A DNA stretch of 64,000 nucleotides from Streptomyces sp. CB01249 (GTDB taxonomy: Bacteria; Actinomycetota; Actinomycetes; Streptomycetales; Streptomycetaceae). The notes beneath the pieces are model-generated. The model was not told the DNA's origin. It was given only the letters and a program-made list of their open reading frames with translations, and searched no databases. This document shows positions 37,505 to 45,862 of the stretch, piece by piece. Each line of letters starts with the position of its first letter. The stretch's first letter is position 1. The stretch is from the NCBI RefSeq assembly GCF_001905735.1, contig NZ_LISW01000002.1, forward strand, positions 1,462,426 through 1,526,425, in the 5' to 3' direction. The translations under genes and the position numbers were made by a program.

Positions 37505-37819
37505 ATGCCAATGAGCGCCGAGGACCTCGAGAAGTACGAGACCGAGATGGAGCTGAAGCTCTACCGGGAGTACCGCGATGTCGTCGGTCTGTTCAAATTC
37601 GTGATCGAGACCGAACGGCGCTTCTACCTCACCAACGACTACGAGATGCAGGTGCACTCGGTCCAGGGCGAGGTGTTCTTCGAGGTGTCCATGGCGGACG
37701 CCTGGGTCTGGGACATGTACCGGCCCGCCCGGTTCGTGAAGCAGGTACGGGTGCTCACGTTCAAGGACGTCAACATCGAGGAGCTCAACAAGAGCGATCT
37801 CGAACTTCCAAGTGGCTGA
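37505..37819 (+). CDS. DUF2469 family protein
   Basis: A 104-aa acidic protein (MPMSAEDLEKYETEMELKLY) of the actinobacterial DUF2469 family, very conserved through RREYRDVVGLFKFV-like and FYLTNDYEMQVHSVQGEVFF segments. The family is widely found near yraN/comM/dprA. No function is established that I can name. ATG 37505 or 37511 can start; AAGGGG precedes. Confidence 0.93.
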   Translation: MPMSAEDLEKYETEMELKLYREYRDVVGLFKFVIETERRFYLTNDYEMQVHSVQGEVFFEVSMADAWVWDMYRPARFVKQVRVLTFKDVNIEELNKSDLELPSG

Positions 37820-37820
37820 G

Positions 37821-37847
37821 TTATCCACAATCGCCCGCTTGTCCACC
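37821..37847 (+). promoter_or_regulatory. Pair of DnaA-box-like sequences between the DUF2469 gene and yraN
   Basis: TTATCCACA (37821-37829) is a perfect E. coli-type DnaA box, and TTGTCCACC (37839-37847) matches the Streptomyces consensus TTGTCCACA at 8 of 9. They are 18 bp apart in the same orientation. Binding is inferred; the region is not oriC. Confidence 0.5.
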
Positions 37848-37903
37848 AAGATCCACTGAAGTAGGGCGGACGCGTCAGAGTCGGTGCCGGAGGTGGTGCC
37901 GAT

Positions 37904-38263
37904 ATGAACGCACGGGGGGCTCTCGGGCGGTACGGCGAGGACCTGGCGGCGCGGCTGCTGGCCGACGCCGGCATGTCCGTACTGGAACGGAACTGGCGCT
38001 GTCGCGCCGGTGAGATCGACATCGTCGCGATGGACGGGGACGCGCTCGTCATCTGCGAGGTGAAGACCCGCAGATCGGGTGCGTACGAGCATCCGATGGC
38101 CGCGGTCACCCCGGCGAAGGCCGAGCGGCTGCGCCGGCTGGCCGCGCTCTGGCTGGAGCGGCACGGCGGCCCGCCGCCGGGCGGGGTGCGCATCGACCTG
38201 GTCGGGGTGGTGCTGCCCGAACGCGGCGCGCCCCTGGCCGAGCACGCGCGGGGGGTGGCCTGA
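37904..38263 (+). CDS. yraN: YraN/UPF0102 endonuclease-like protein
   Basis: A 119-aa protein with the restriction endonuclease-like core of UPF0102: [40 protein letters not shown] (Asp and E-x-K positions) and a C-terminal [10 protein letters not shown]. Related Holliday-junction-resolvase folds suggest a DNA-processing role, fitting its place before comM and dprA, but activity is not demonstrated from sequence. It starts at ATG 37904; comM begins 1 bp after its stop. Confidence 0.95.
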   Translation: MNARGALGRYGEDLAARLLADAGMSVLERNWRCRAGEIDIVAMDGDALVICEVKTRRSGAYEHPMAAVTPAKAERLRRLAALWLERHGGPPPGGVRIDLVGVVLPERGAPLAEHARGVA

Positions 38264-38264
38264 A

Positions 38265-39890
38265 ATGGGGTTCGCACGTGCCTGCTCGGTCGCCCTGGTC
38301 GGCGTCGAGGGCGTGGTGGTGGAGGTCCAGGCGGACCTGGAGGCCGGTGTGGCGGCGTTCACGCTGGTGGGGCTGCCCGACAAGAGCCTGGTGGAGAGCC
38401 GGGACCGGGTCAGGGCGGCCGTGGTCAACTCCGGGGCCGAGTGGCCGCAGAAGAAGCTCACCGTGGGGCTCTCCCCGGCCTCGGTGCCCAAGGGCGGCTC
38501 GGGCTTCGATTTGGCCGTGGCCTGCGCGGTTCTCGGTGCGGCGGAGCGGATCGACCCTCAGTCGATCGCCGATGTGGTGATGATCGGGGAGCTGGGGCTC
38601 GACGGCCGGGTGCGTCCGGTACGGGGTGTGCTCCCCGCGGTCCTGGCGGCGGCCGACGCCGGATACCGCCAGGTGGTCGTCCCGGAACAGACCGCGGGCG
38701 AGGCGGCCCTCGTCCCCGGCGTCTCCGTGCTCGGGGTGCGCAGCCTGCGGCAGCTGATCGCGGTGCTGTGCGACGAACCGGTGCCGGACGAGCAGCGGGC
38801 CGAGGAGGAGGGCCGCCCCGATCCGATGCTCGCCGGGCTGATGGTGCCCGGCGCCGGACTGGGCACCGGCCTCACCAGGGGCCCGGCGGCCGGGGACGGG
38901 GCCCGGCCGGACCTGGCGGACGTGGCGGGCCAGGAGCGGCCGCGCAAGGCCCTGGAGATCGCCGCGGCCGGCGGCCACCATCTGCTGCTGACCGGTCCGC
39001 CGGGCGCGGGCAAGACCATGCTGGCCGAGCGCATGCCCGCGATCCTGCCGCCGCTCACCCGGCAGGAGTCCCTCGAAGTGACCGCCGTCCACTCGGTGGC
39101 CGGCATCCTGCCGCCGGGCGAGCCCCTGATCGCCCGGCCGCCGTACTGCGCGCCGCACCACTCGGCGACCATGCAGTCGCTGGTCGGCGGCGGCAACGGA
39201 CTGCCCAGGCCGGGTGCCGTCTCGCTCGCCCATCGCGGAATCCTCTTCCTGGACGAGGCGCCCGAGTTCTCCGTGAAGACACTGGACGCGCTGCGCCAGC
39301 CCCTGGAGTCCGGGCACGTCGTGGTGGCCCGCAGTGCGGGGGTGGTCCGGCTTCCGGCCCGCTTCCTGATGGTGCTCGCCGCCAACCCGTGCCCCTGTGG
39401 GCGGCACACCCTGAGCGGTGAGGGCTGCGAGTGCCCGCCGTCGGCGGTGCGGCGGTATCAGGCCAGGCTCTCCGGGCCGCTGCTCGACCGGGTGGACCTC
39501 AGGGTGACCGTCGCCCCGGTCACGCGGGAGGACCTGATGGGGCGGGGTGGCCGGGGCGAGTCCACGGAGACCGTCGCCGCCCGGGTGCGGGAGGCCCGGG
39601 AGCGCGCGGCCGAGCGGCTGGCCGGGACGCCCTGGACGACCAACAGCGAGGTGCCGGGACACGAGCTGCGGACCCGGCTGGCCGCGGCCCCGGGCGCGCT
39701 GATGGCGGCCGAGCGGGACATGGAGCGCGGGCTGCTCACGGCCCGGGGCCTGGACCGGGTGCTGCGGGTGGCGTGGACGGTCGCGGACCTGCGCGGCGCG
39801 GCCCGCCCGGACGCGTCGGACGTGGCCGCCGCCCTGGAGCTGCGCAGCGGCATCCCGCGCGGGGTGCCGCTGGGGGCGGGGGCGCCGTGA
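38265..39890 (+). CDS. comM: ComM/YifB-type Mg-chelatase-like AAA+ ATPase
   Basis: ComM helicases promote branch migration of recombination intermediates in transformation. The 541-aa protein has an N-terminal Lon-protease-like domain (VEVQADLEAGVAAFTLVGLPD to SGFDLAVACAVLGA), Walker A LLTGPPGAGKTMLAERMPAI near residue 245, Walker B GILFLDEAPEFS, the HHSATMQSLVGGG signature, a cysteine cluster NPCPCGRHTLSGEGCECPP and a C-terminal helical domain. The start is ATG 38265. The stop overlaps the dprA start (GTGA). Confidence 0.95.
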   Translation: MGFARACSVALVGVEGVVVEVQADLEAGVAAFTLVGLPDKSLVESRDRVRAAVVNSGAEWPQKKLTVGLSPASVPKGGSGFDLAVACAVLGAAERIDPQSIADVVMIGELGLDGRVRPVRGVLPAVLAAADAGYRQVVVPEQTAGEAALVPGVSVLGVRSLRQLIAVLCDEPVPDEQRAEEEGRPDPMLAGLMVPGAGLGTGLTRGPAAGDGARPDLADVAGQERPRKALEIAAAGGHHLLLTGPPGAGKTMLAERMPAILPPLTRQESLEVTAVHSVAGILPPGEPLIARPPYCAPHHSATMQSLVGGGNGLPRPGAVSLAHRGILFLDEAPEFSVKTLDALRQPLESGHVVVARSAGVVRLPARFLMVLAANPCPCGRHTLSGEGCECPPSAVRRYQARLSGPLLDRVDLRVTVAPVTREDLMGRGGRGESTETVAARVREARERAAERLAGTPWTTNSEVPGHELRTRLAAAPGALMAAERDMERGLLTARGLDRVLRVAWTVADLRGAARPDASDVAAALELRSGIPRGVPLGAGAP

Positions 39891-41179
39891 CGGGGCACGG
39901 GGGAGGCGAGCTCGCGTACGGCGCGGACCGGGGTGCGGGCGGGGGCGCGGGCCCGGCGGATCGCGGGGGTCCGGTGGACCGTGTGGACCCGGCGGATCGC
40001 GCGGGTTCGGCGGCGGCCGGGGGCGCGGGCGCGGCGGAGCGGCTGGCGCGGGCGGCGTTGACCCGGGTGCTGGAGCCCGGCGACGAGCGGGGCGGGCGGT
40101 GGCTGCGGGAGTGCGGCGCGGTCGGGCTGTGGCGGCGCATCACCGACCCGGCCGGAGAGGCGGAGCGGCTGCGCGGCATGACGGTGCGGCGGCTCGCGGG
40201 CTACCGGCTCCGGGCCGCCCGGGCCGACCCGGAGCGGGACCTGGCCGCCGTCGCCGCGGTCGGCGGGCGCTTCGTCTGCCCCGGCGACCGCGAGTGGCCG
40301 ACTCAGCTGGACGACCTGGGCGACGCGCGGCCGACCGGGCTGTGGGTGCGCGGCGGGCCCGATCTGCGGCTCTGGGCGCTGCGCTCGGTCGCCGTGGTCG
40401 GCGCCCGCGCCTGCACCCCGTACGGGGCCCACATGGCGACGACACTGGGCGCGGGGCTCGCGGAGCGCGGCTGGGTGGTGGTCTCGGGCGCCGCCTTCGG
40501 GGTGGACGGCGCGGCGCACCGGGGTGCGCTGGCGGCGGGCGGGGCGACGGTGGCGGTGCTGGCCTGCGGGGTGGACGTGGCCTATCCGCCGGGCCATGCC
40601 GAGCTCATCGCCCGGGTGGCCGGGCAGGGGCTCGTCATCGGTGAGCTCCCGCCGTCCGAGCACCCGACGCGCAGCCGGTTCGTCCTGCGGAACAGGGTGA
40701 TCGCCGCGTTGACGCGGGGGACGGTGGTCGTGGAGGCGGAGTACCGCAGCGGTTCGCTGGTGACGGCGCGGGTCGCGCAGCGGCTGGGGCGCTTCACCAT
40801 GGGGGTTCCGGGGCCGGCGACCAGCGGTCTGTCGGCCGGTGTCCACGAACTCCTGCGCGGGGAGGGCGTGCTGGTGACGGACGCCGCCGAAGTGGCCGAG
40901 CTGGTGGGCGACATCGGGGACCTGGCGCCGTCCAGGAGCGGTCCGGTGCTGGCCCGGGACCTGCTGGACGCCGTCGCCGGGCGGGTGCTGGACGCGTTGC
41001 CGGCGCGCTCCGCCGTCGATGCCCGGGAGGTGGCGCGGGGCGCGGGGACCAGCGCCGACGAGGCCCTCGGCAAGCTGTACGAACTGCTCTCACTGGGATA
41101 CGTCGAACGTGTGGGTGAGGGATGGAGGTTGACGCGGAGGCCGACTTGCCGGGACGACGCGCGGCGAGGCGGTTCTTGA
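39887..41179 (+). CDS. dprA: DNA-processing protein DprA/Smf
   Basis: DprA loads RecA on incoming single-stranded DNA during transformation, and is widespread in non-competent bacteria. The 430-aa product has a Gly/Ala/Asp-rich variable N-terminus (about 1-50), a SAM-like helical region, and the Rossmann DNA-binding core (SVAVVGARACTPYGAHMATT, VVVSGAAFGVDGAAHRGALA, RNRVIAALTRGTVVVEAEYR SG). It ends in a C-terminal winged-helix domain (SADEALGKLYELLSLGYVER). Start GTG 39887 overlaps the comM stop. Confidence 0.96.
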   Translation: MTGHGGGELAYGADRGAGGGAGPADRGGPVDRVDPADRAGSAAAGGAGAAERLARAALTRVLEPGDERGGRWLRECGAVGLWRRITDPAGEAERLRGMTVRRLAGYRLRAARADPERDLAAVAAVGGRFVCPGDREWPTQLDDLGDARPTGLWVRGGPDLRLWALRSVAVVGARACTPYGAHMATTLGAGLAERGWVVVSGAAFGVDGAAHRGALAAGGATVAVLACGVDVAYPPGHAELIARVAGQGLVIGELPPSEHPTRSRFVLRNRVIAALTRGTVVVEAEYRSGSLVTARVAQRLGRFTMGVPGPATSGLSAGVHELLRGEGVLVTDAAEVAELVGDIGDLAPSRSGPVLARDLLDAVAGRVLDALPARSAVDAREVARGAGTSADEALGKLYELLSLGYVERVGEGWRLTRRPTCRDDARRGGS

Positions 41180-41374
41180 CCTGGGGCATTCGGGTGAAAA
41201 GGTGATGCCGATGACCTCGGCGGACGCTTCTGCGGTGACTCCGGGGCCGGTGAGCGCCGGGTCTCCATCCCTTATCCTGCGCGCACCGCGACAGCCCAGT
41301 CACGCTACGCTCACAAGGATTCCGCCCCAGAGACAAGTCCCAGTACTTCACGGCAGAACGGCTCAAGGCACCAC
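41176..41374 (+). promoter_or_regulatory. whiG upstream region
   Basis: TTGACC at 41176-41181, just at the end of dprA, and CACGCTACGCT around 41300-41311 (possible -10 TACGCT) are the best promoter-like elements I can see in the roughly 195 bp before whiG. I cannot decide between them. Confidence 0.35.
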
Positions 41375-42211
41375 ATGCCCCCTCACACCTCCGGGTCTGA
41401 CCGCGCGGCAGTACCACCGGCTGCGCGTGGCACTGTGCGCCCTCCCGCCCCGTCCTCGCTCGACGAGTTGTGGCGCTCGTACAAGACGACCGGCGACGAG
41501 CGGCTGCGGGAGCAGCTGATCCTGCACTACTCGCCCCTGGTCAAGTACGTCGCCGGGCGGGTGAGCGTGGGCCTGCCGTCCAACGTCGAGCAGGCGGACT
41601 TCGTCTCGTCCGGGGTGTTCGGGCTGATCGACGCGATCGAGAAGTTCGACGTCGAACGGGCCATCAAGTTCGAGACGTACGCGATCACCCGCATCCGGGG
41701 CGCGATGATCGACGAACTCCGGGCACTGGACTGGATCCCGCGCTCCGTGCGGCAGAAGGCGCGCGCCGTCGAACGCGCCTACGCGACGCTGGAGGCGCAG
41801 CTGCGCCGCACCCCCTCCGAGGCGGAGGTCGCGGCGGAGATGGACGTCACGCTGGACGAACTGCACGCCGTCTTCAGCCAGTTGTCCCTGGCCAACGTGG
41901 TCGCGCTGGAAGAGCTGCTGCATGTGGGCGGCGAGGGCGGGGACCGGCTGAGCCTGATGGACACGCTGGAGGACACCGCCGCCGACGACCCGGTGGAGGT
42001 GGCGGAGGACCGGGAGCTCAGACGGCTGCTCGCCCGGGCGATCAACACCCTCCCGGACCGCGAGAAGACGGTCGTCACGCTCTACTACTACGAGGGCCTG
42101 ACCCTCGCCGAGATCGGCAACGTCCTCGGGGTCACCGAGAGCCGGGTCAGCCAGATCCACACCAAGTCGGTGCTCCAGCTCCGCGCGAAGCTGGCGGACG
42201 CCGGGCGCTGA
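41375..42211 (+). CDS. whiG: RNA polymerase sigma factor WhiG (sigma-28/FliA family)
   Basis: WhiG commits aerial hyphae to sporulation and directs whiH and whiI transcription; in Streptomyces it is held by the c-di-GMP-dependent anti-sigma factor RsiG. The 278-aa protein has regions 2 ([20 protein letters not shown] through [20 protein letters not shown]), 3 ([36 protein letters not shown]) and 4 ([20 protein letters not shown] with the [23 protein letters not shown]). Start ATG 41375 has AAGG 7 nt upstream. It follows dprA. Confidence 0.97.
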   Translation: MPPHTSGSDRAAVPPAARGTVRPPAPSSLDELWRSYKTTGDERLREQLILHYSPLVKYVAGRVSVGLPSNVEQADFVSSGVFGLIDAIEKFDVERAIKFETYAITRIRGAMIDELRALDWIPRSVRQKARAVERAYATLEAQLRRTPSEAEVAAEMDVTLDELHAVFSQLSLANVVALEELLHVGGEGGDRLSLMDTLEDTAADDPVEVAEDRELRRLLARAINTLPDREKTVVTLYYYEGLTLAEIGNVLGVTESRVSQIHTKSVLQLRAKLADAGR

Positions 42212-42291
42212 GCCGGTGCGCGGGGGATCCGGACCCGGTCACCTCGGCCCGCGCGGGTACCGCTCGGCGGCGGTCGCCGTAGAGTGGAGTC

Positions 42292-42888
42292 GTGCCCAGG
42301 ATTCGAGCGGCCTCCGTGGCCGAGCACCGGACCATGCAGCGCGGCGCCCTCCTGGACGCAGCGCGCTCCCTGCTGTCCGAAGGCGGCACGGAAGCGCTGA
42401 CCTTCCCCGCCCTCGCCGAACGCACGGGCCTCGCCCGGTCCTCCGTCTACGAGTACTTCCGTTCCCGCGCCGCCGTCGTGGAGGAGCTCTGCGCCGTCGA
42501 CTTCCCCGTCTGGGCGGCCGAGGTGGAGAGCGCGATGGAGCGGGCGGGGACGCCCGAGGAGAAGATCGAAGCGTACGTCCGGCGCCAGCTCGACCTGGTC
42601 GGGGACCGGCGCCACCGGGCCGTGGTCGCGATCTCCGCCAGCGAACTGGACGCGGGCGCCCGCGAGAAGATCCGGGCCGCGCACGGCGGGCTCATCGCCA
42701 TGATCGTGGAGGCGCTCGGCGACCTCGGCCACGCGGAGCCCCGCCTCGCGGCCATGCTGCTCCAGGGCTCCGTGGACGCCGCCGTCCGGCGCATCGAGCT
42801 GACCGTGGCGGAGGAGCCCGGGGTTATCGCCGACACCGCCGTCGCCATGATCCTCGACGGCGTCCGGGGCGCCGGCACCCGCGACTGA
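42292..42888 (+). CDS. TetR-family transcriptional regulator
   Basis: A 198-aa protein with a classical N-terminal TetR HTH (LLDAARSLLSEGGTEALTFP then LAERTGLARSSVYEYFRSRA). The C-terminal ligand domain is helical and unique, so no ligand can be named. It begins at GTG 42292. TAGAGT lies 6 bp before the GTG, a position compatible with a -10 element driving a leaderless transcript; GGAG at the same place is too close to be a normal ribosome-binding site. Another ORF (M23 peptidase) enters from the opposite strand over its 3' two-thirds. Confidence 0.9.
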   Translation: MPRIRAASVAEHRTMQRGALLDAARSLLSEGGTEALTFPALAERTGLARSSVYEYFRSRAAVVEELCAVDFPVWAAEVESAMERAGTPEEKIEAYVRRQLDLVGDRRHRAVVAISASELDAGAREKIRAAHGGLIAMIVEALGDLGHAEPRLAAMLLQGSVDAAVRRIELTVAEEPGVIADTAVAMILDGVRGAGTRD

Positions 42889-43583
42889 CCCCGCCGCGTC
42901 GGCACCCGCGACCGGCCCCACCGCGCCGGGCCCCATCGCGTCGCCCGACGCCACGGCGCGGCGAGCGCCACCAGCAGGGCGGGTCCGACGGCCCCGTGCG
43001 CTGCCGGCGCCCCCGCCCTCGGCGGCTCCGGCAGCGGCACCCTGTACACCGGCAGCAGGCGCGAAGGGCCGTGCCGCAGCAGTGACGGGGGCAGCAGCGA
43101 GAGCGGGTCCAGATACGCCTCCCCCCGGCGCAGCCCCCAGTGCAGGCAGCCCGCCGCGCAGTGGAACGGCCCCGCCTCCAGCATGGCCACCACCTGGCCC
43201 GCCGCGACCTCGTCGCCCTCCGCGACCAGCGGGCGCACCGGCTCGTACGTCGTCCGCAGCGGCGGGTCGCCCGTGCCCGCGAGCTCGACGGAGACCACCC
43301 CGCGCCCGGCGACCGCCCCCGCGAACGACACCCGGCCCGCGGCGGCCGCCAGCACCTCGGTGCCCGGCGCGGCGGCCAGGTCCACGCCCCGGTGGCCCGG
43401 CCCGTAGGGACCGGCGGGCGGCTCCCATCCCCGTACGACCGAAGGGCGCCCGGCCAGCGGCCAGGCCCGCTCCCCGCCGTCCGCCGCCACGGCGGTGCCC
43501 GGCCACCCGCCCCACGCCGTCAGCGCGGCGAGCACCACGGCCCAGGGCAGCCACCACCGTGCCCGTTCGCATGTGATTCGCAT
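42447..43583 (-). CDS. M23 (LytM-like) peptidase-family secreted protein, with long antisense 3' overlap
   Basis: ATG 43583 opens a signal peptide (RWWLPWAVVLAALTAWGGWP) and then an M23-fold domain: GHRGVDLAAAPGTEVLAAAA supplies the HxxxD zinc ligands, and FHCAAGCLHWGLRRGEAYLD the second motif. The usual H-x-H is C-L-H here, so the general-base histidine may be absent; similar CLHWG sequences occur, as I recall, in actinobacterial relatives. The compact product would end near residue 230 with a hydrophobic segment (GAVGPALLVALAAPW), but no stop occurs until 42447. The last 145 or so residues mirror the TetR gene and look unselected. Confidence 0.75.
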   Translation of the reverse strand: MRITCERARWWLPWAVVLAALTAWGGWPGTAVAADGGERAWPLAGRPSVVRGWEPPAGPYGPGHRGVDLAAAPGTEVLAAAAGRVSFAGAVAGRGVVSVELAGTGDPPLRTTYEPVRPLVAEGDEVAAGQVVAMLEAGPFHCAAGCLHWGLRRGEAYLDPLSLLPPSLLRHGPSRLLPVYRVPLPEPPRAGAPAAHGAVGPALLVALAAPWRRATRWGPARWGRSRVPTRRGQSRVPAPRTPSRIMATAVSAITPGSSATVSSMRRTAASTEPWSSMAARRGSAWPRSPSASTIMAMSPPCAARIFSRAPASSSLAEIATTARWRRSPTRSSWRRTYASIFSSGVPARSIALSTSAAQTGKSTAQSSSTTAARERKYS

Positions 43584-43633
43584 GGCGCCACCGTCCCCCG
43601 GACCCCGCCCGCGTGGGGATCATGAGCCGGATC

Positions 43634-43660
43634 TGTGGACTACCGGCCGGTTGTGGACAA
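43634..43660. promoter_or_regulatory. Second pair of DnaA-box-like sequences upstream of rpsB
   Basis: Reading the minus strand, TTGTCCACA (43652-43660) is the exact Streptomyces DnaA-box consensus, and TAGTCCACA (43634-43642) matches at 8 of 9. They share orientation and are 18 bp apart. The region also holds the rpsB promoter. Function inferred. Confidence 0.5.
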
Positions 43661-43859
43661 CGCCGTCACCCGGGACCCGGACGGTCCCGTACACTTCTTC
43701 AGGCGACCCGGGTCACCGGGTCGACTTCGCACGCCCCGCCACCACCGGTTCCACGGAGGTGGCCGCGCCCCTCGGTCCCTTGCGGCACGGCGCGCCGGGG
43801 CGTCAGGCGCGACAGCAATCCTGCTGCCGCGGCAACCGAGAAAACCAAGGAGTACGGCC

Positions 43860-44768
43860 ATGGCCGTCGTCACGATGCGGGAGCTGCTGGAGAGCGGCGT
43901 CCACTTCGGTCACCAGACCCGTCGCTGGAACCCGAAGATGAAGCGCTTCATCTTCACCGAGCGCAACGGCATCTACATCATCGACCTGCTCCAGTCGCTG
44001 TCGTACATCGACCGCGCCTACGAGTTCGTCAAGGAGACCGTCGCGCACGGCGGCTCCATCATGTTCGTGGGTACGAAGAAGCAGGCCCAGGAGGCCATCG
44101 CCGAGCAGGCGACGCGCGTCGGCATGCCGTACGTCAACCAGCGCTGGCTCGGTGGCATGCTCACCAACTTCTCCACCGTCTACAAGCGCCTCCAGCGCCT
44201 GAAGGAGCTGGAGCTCATCGACTTCGAGGACGTGGCCGCCTCCGGCCTCACCAAGAAGGAGCTCCTGGTCCTCTCCCGCGAGAAGGCCAAGCTGGAGAAG
44301 ACCCTCGGTGGTATCCGCGAGATGCAGAAGGTGCCGAGCGCCGTCTGGGTCGTCGACACCAAGAAGGAGCACATCGCCGTCGGTGAGGCGCGCAAGCTCC
44401 ACATCCCGGTCGTCGCGATCCTCGACACCAACTGCGACCCCGACGAGGTCGACTACAAGATTCCGGGCAACGACGACGCGATCCGCTCCGTCACCCTGCT
44501 CACCCGCGTGATCGCCGACGCCGTCGCCGAGGGCCTCATCGCCCGCTCCGGCGCCGCCACCGGCGACTCGAAGCCGGGCGAGAAGGCCGCCGGCGAGCCC
44601 CTCGCCGAGTGGGAGCGTGACCTGCTCGAGGGCGACAAGAAGGCCGACGCCGAGGTCCAGTCCTCCGCCGAGACCGAGAAGGCCGCCGACGCCGACGCGA
44701 AGCCGGAGGCCATCGCCGCCGACGCCGAGCAGGCCGAGGCCCCGGCCGCGGACGCCGAGCAGGCCTGA
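43860..44768 (+). CDS. rpsB: 30S ribosomal protein S2
   Basis: S2 completes 30S assembly near S1. The 302-aa product starts at ATG 43860 with AAGGAG 7 nt upstream. It includes [20 protein letters not shown], the [20 protein letters not shown] helix and the [20 protein letters not shown] region. The C-terminal 50 residues (from [12 protein letters not shown]) form an acidic Ala/Glu extension typical of actinobacterial S2. The hairpin downstream suggests partial attenuation before tsf. A TACACT at 43690-43695 could be its -10. Confidence 0.98.
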   Translation: MAVVTMRELLESGVHFGHQTRRWNPKMKRFIFTERNGIYIIDLLQSLSYIDRAYEFVKETVAHGGSIMFVGTKKQAQEAIAEQATRVGMPYVNQRWLGGMLTNFSTVYKRLQRLKELELIDFEDVAASGLTKKELLVLSREKAKLEKTLGGIREMQKVPSAVWVVDTKKEHIAVGEARKLHIPVVAILDTNCDPDEVDYKIPGNDDAIRSVTLLTRVIADAVAEGLIARSGAATGDSKPGEKAAGEPLAEWERDLLEGDKKADAEVQSSAETEKAADADAKPEAIAADAEQAEAPAADAEQA

Positions 44769-44785
44769 CACCCGTCACGGCTGAA

Positions 44786-44824
44786 GACGGCGGGGGCCGG
44801 TGCACTGGCACCGCCCCCGCCGTC
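44786..44824 (+). terminator. Attenuator/terminator-like hairpin between rpsB and tsf
   Basis: A 12-bp outer stem (44786-44797 with 44813-44824) plus an inner 5-bp stem (44799-44803 with 44808-44812), separated by a one-base bulge. No T-run follows, so partial termination or mRNA stabilisation is as likely as full termination. Equivalent hairpins between rpsB and tsf are known in other bacteria. Confidence 0.7.
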
Positions 44825-44865
44825 CACCCGTAGATCTTTCAGACTTCGAGAGAGAACACAGACTC

Positions 44866-45702
44866 ATGGCGAACTACACCGCCGCTGACGTCAAGAAGCT
44901 CCGCGAGCTCACCGGCGCCGGCATGATGGACTGCAAGAAGGCGCTCGACGAGGCCGACGGCAACGTCGACGCCGCCGTCGAGGCGCTGCGTATCAAGGGC
45001 CAGAAGGGCGTCGCCAAGCGCGAGGGCCGTTCCGCCGAGAACGGCGCGGTCGTCTCCCTCGTCTCCGAGGACAAGACCTCCGGCGTTCTGGTCGAGCTCA
45101 AGTGCGAGACCGACTTCGTCGCCAAGGGCGACAAGTTCCAGGCCGTCGCCAACGCCCTCGCCGCGCACGTCGCCGCGACCTCCCCGGCCGACATCGAGGC
45201 GCTGCTCGCCTCCGAGATCGAGCCCGGCAAGACCGTCCAGGCGTACGTGGACGAGGCCAACGCCAACCTCGGCGAGAAGATCGTCCTGGACCGCTTCGCG
45301 CAGTTCCAGGGTGCCTTCGTCTCGGTCTACATGCACCGCACCATGCCCGACCTGCCCCCGCAGATCGGTGTGATGGTCGAGCTGGACAAGGCCGACGCCG
45401 ACCTGGCCAAGGGCCTCGCCCAGCACATCGCCGCCTTCGCGCCGAAGTACCTCTCCCGCGAGGACGTCCCGGCCGAGGTCGTCGAGGCCGAGCGCCGCGT
45501 CGCCGAGGAGACCACCCGCGCCGAGGGCAAGCCCGAGGCCGCCCTCCCGAAGATCGTCGAGGGTCGCGTCAACGGCTTCTTCAAGGAGGCCACCCTCCTC
45601 GGCCAGCCGTACGCGCTGGACAACAAGAAGTCGGTCCAGAAGGTTCTGGACGAGGCCGGTGTCACCCTGAAGCGCTTCACGCGTATCAAGGTCGGCATCT
45701 GA
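44866..45702 (+). CDS. tsf: Translation elongation factor Ts
   Basis: EF-Ts recycles EF-Tu from GDP to GTP form. The 278-aa product begins MANYTAADVKKLRELTGAGM, followed by the TDFV core motif (KCETDFVAKGDKFQAVANAL) that contacts the EF-Tu nucleotide site and the dimerisation subdomain. It ends with GVTLKRFTRIKVG. Start ATG 44866. It is cotranscribed with rpsB and followed by pyrH. Confidence 0.98.
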   Translation: MANYTAADVKKLRELTGAGMMDCKKALDEADGNVDAAVEALRIKGQKGVAKREGRSAENGAVVSLVSEDKTSGVLVELKCETDFVAKGDKFQAVANALAAHVAATSPADIEALLASEIEPGKTVQAYVDEANANLGEKIVLDRFAQFQGAFVSVYMHRTMPDLPPQIGVMVELDKADADLAKGLAQHIAAFAPKYLSREDVPAEVVEAERRVAEETTRAEGKPEAALPKIVEGRVNGFFKEATLLGQPYALDNKKSVQKVLDEAGVTLKRFTRIKVGI

Positions 45703-45787
45703 GTCCGTCCGCGAAAAACGGCGGACCCGGTAGGGTCTGGTGCAGTCGACGGCCGCACACCGCCGTACGACCGCAGATCTGACGAGG

Positions 45788-45862
45788 AGGCCATTGCCGC
45801 AAGGGACACCAGACCCATCGGCAATGGCCTTCTTCGTATGTGCACGAGGAGAATCCCCATGA
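45788..45862 (+). promoter_or_regulatory. pyrH leader: strong hairpin with overlapping short leader ORF
   Basis: A perfect 12-bp stem (45788-45799 with 45819-45830, 19-nt loop) stands 28 bp before pyrH. A strong GAGGAGG at 45784-45790 lies at its left edge. ATG 45824 in the right arm begins a 12-codon ORF ([12 protein letters not shown]) whose stop (45860-45862) overlaps the pyrH ATG as ATGA; the TTG at 45794 is an in-frame upstream start giving 22 codons. A terminator for tsf is also possible, since TCTTC follows the stem. Confidence 0.55.
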
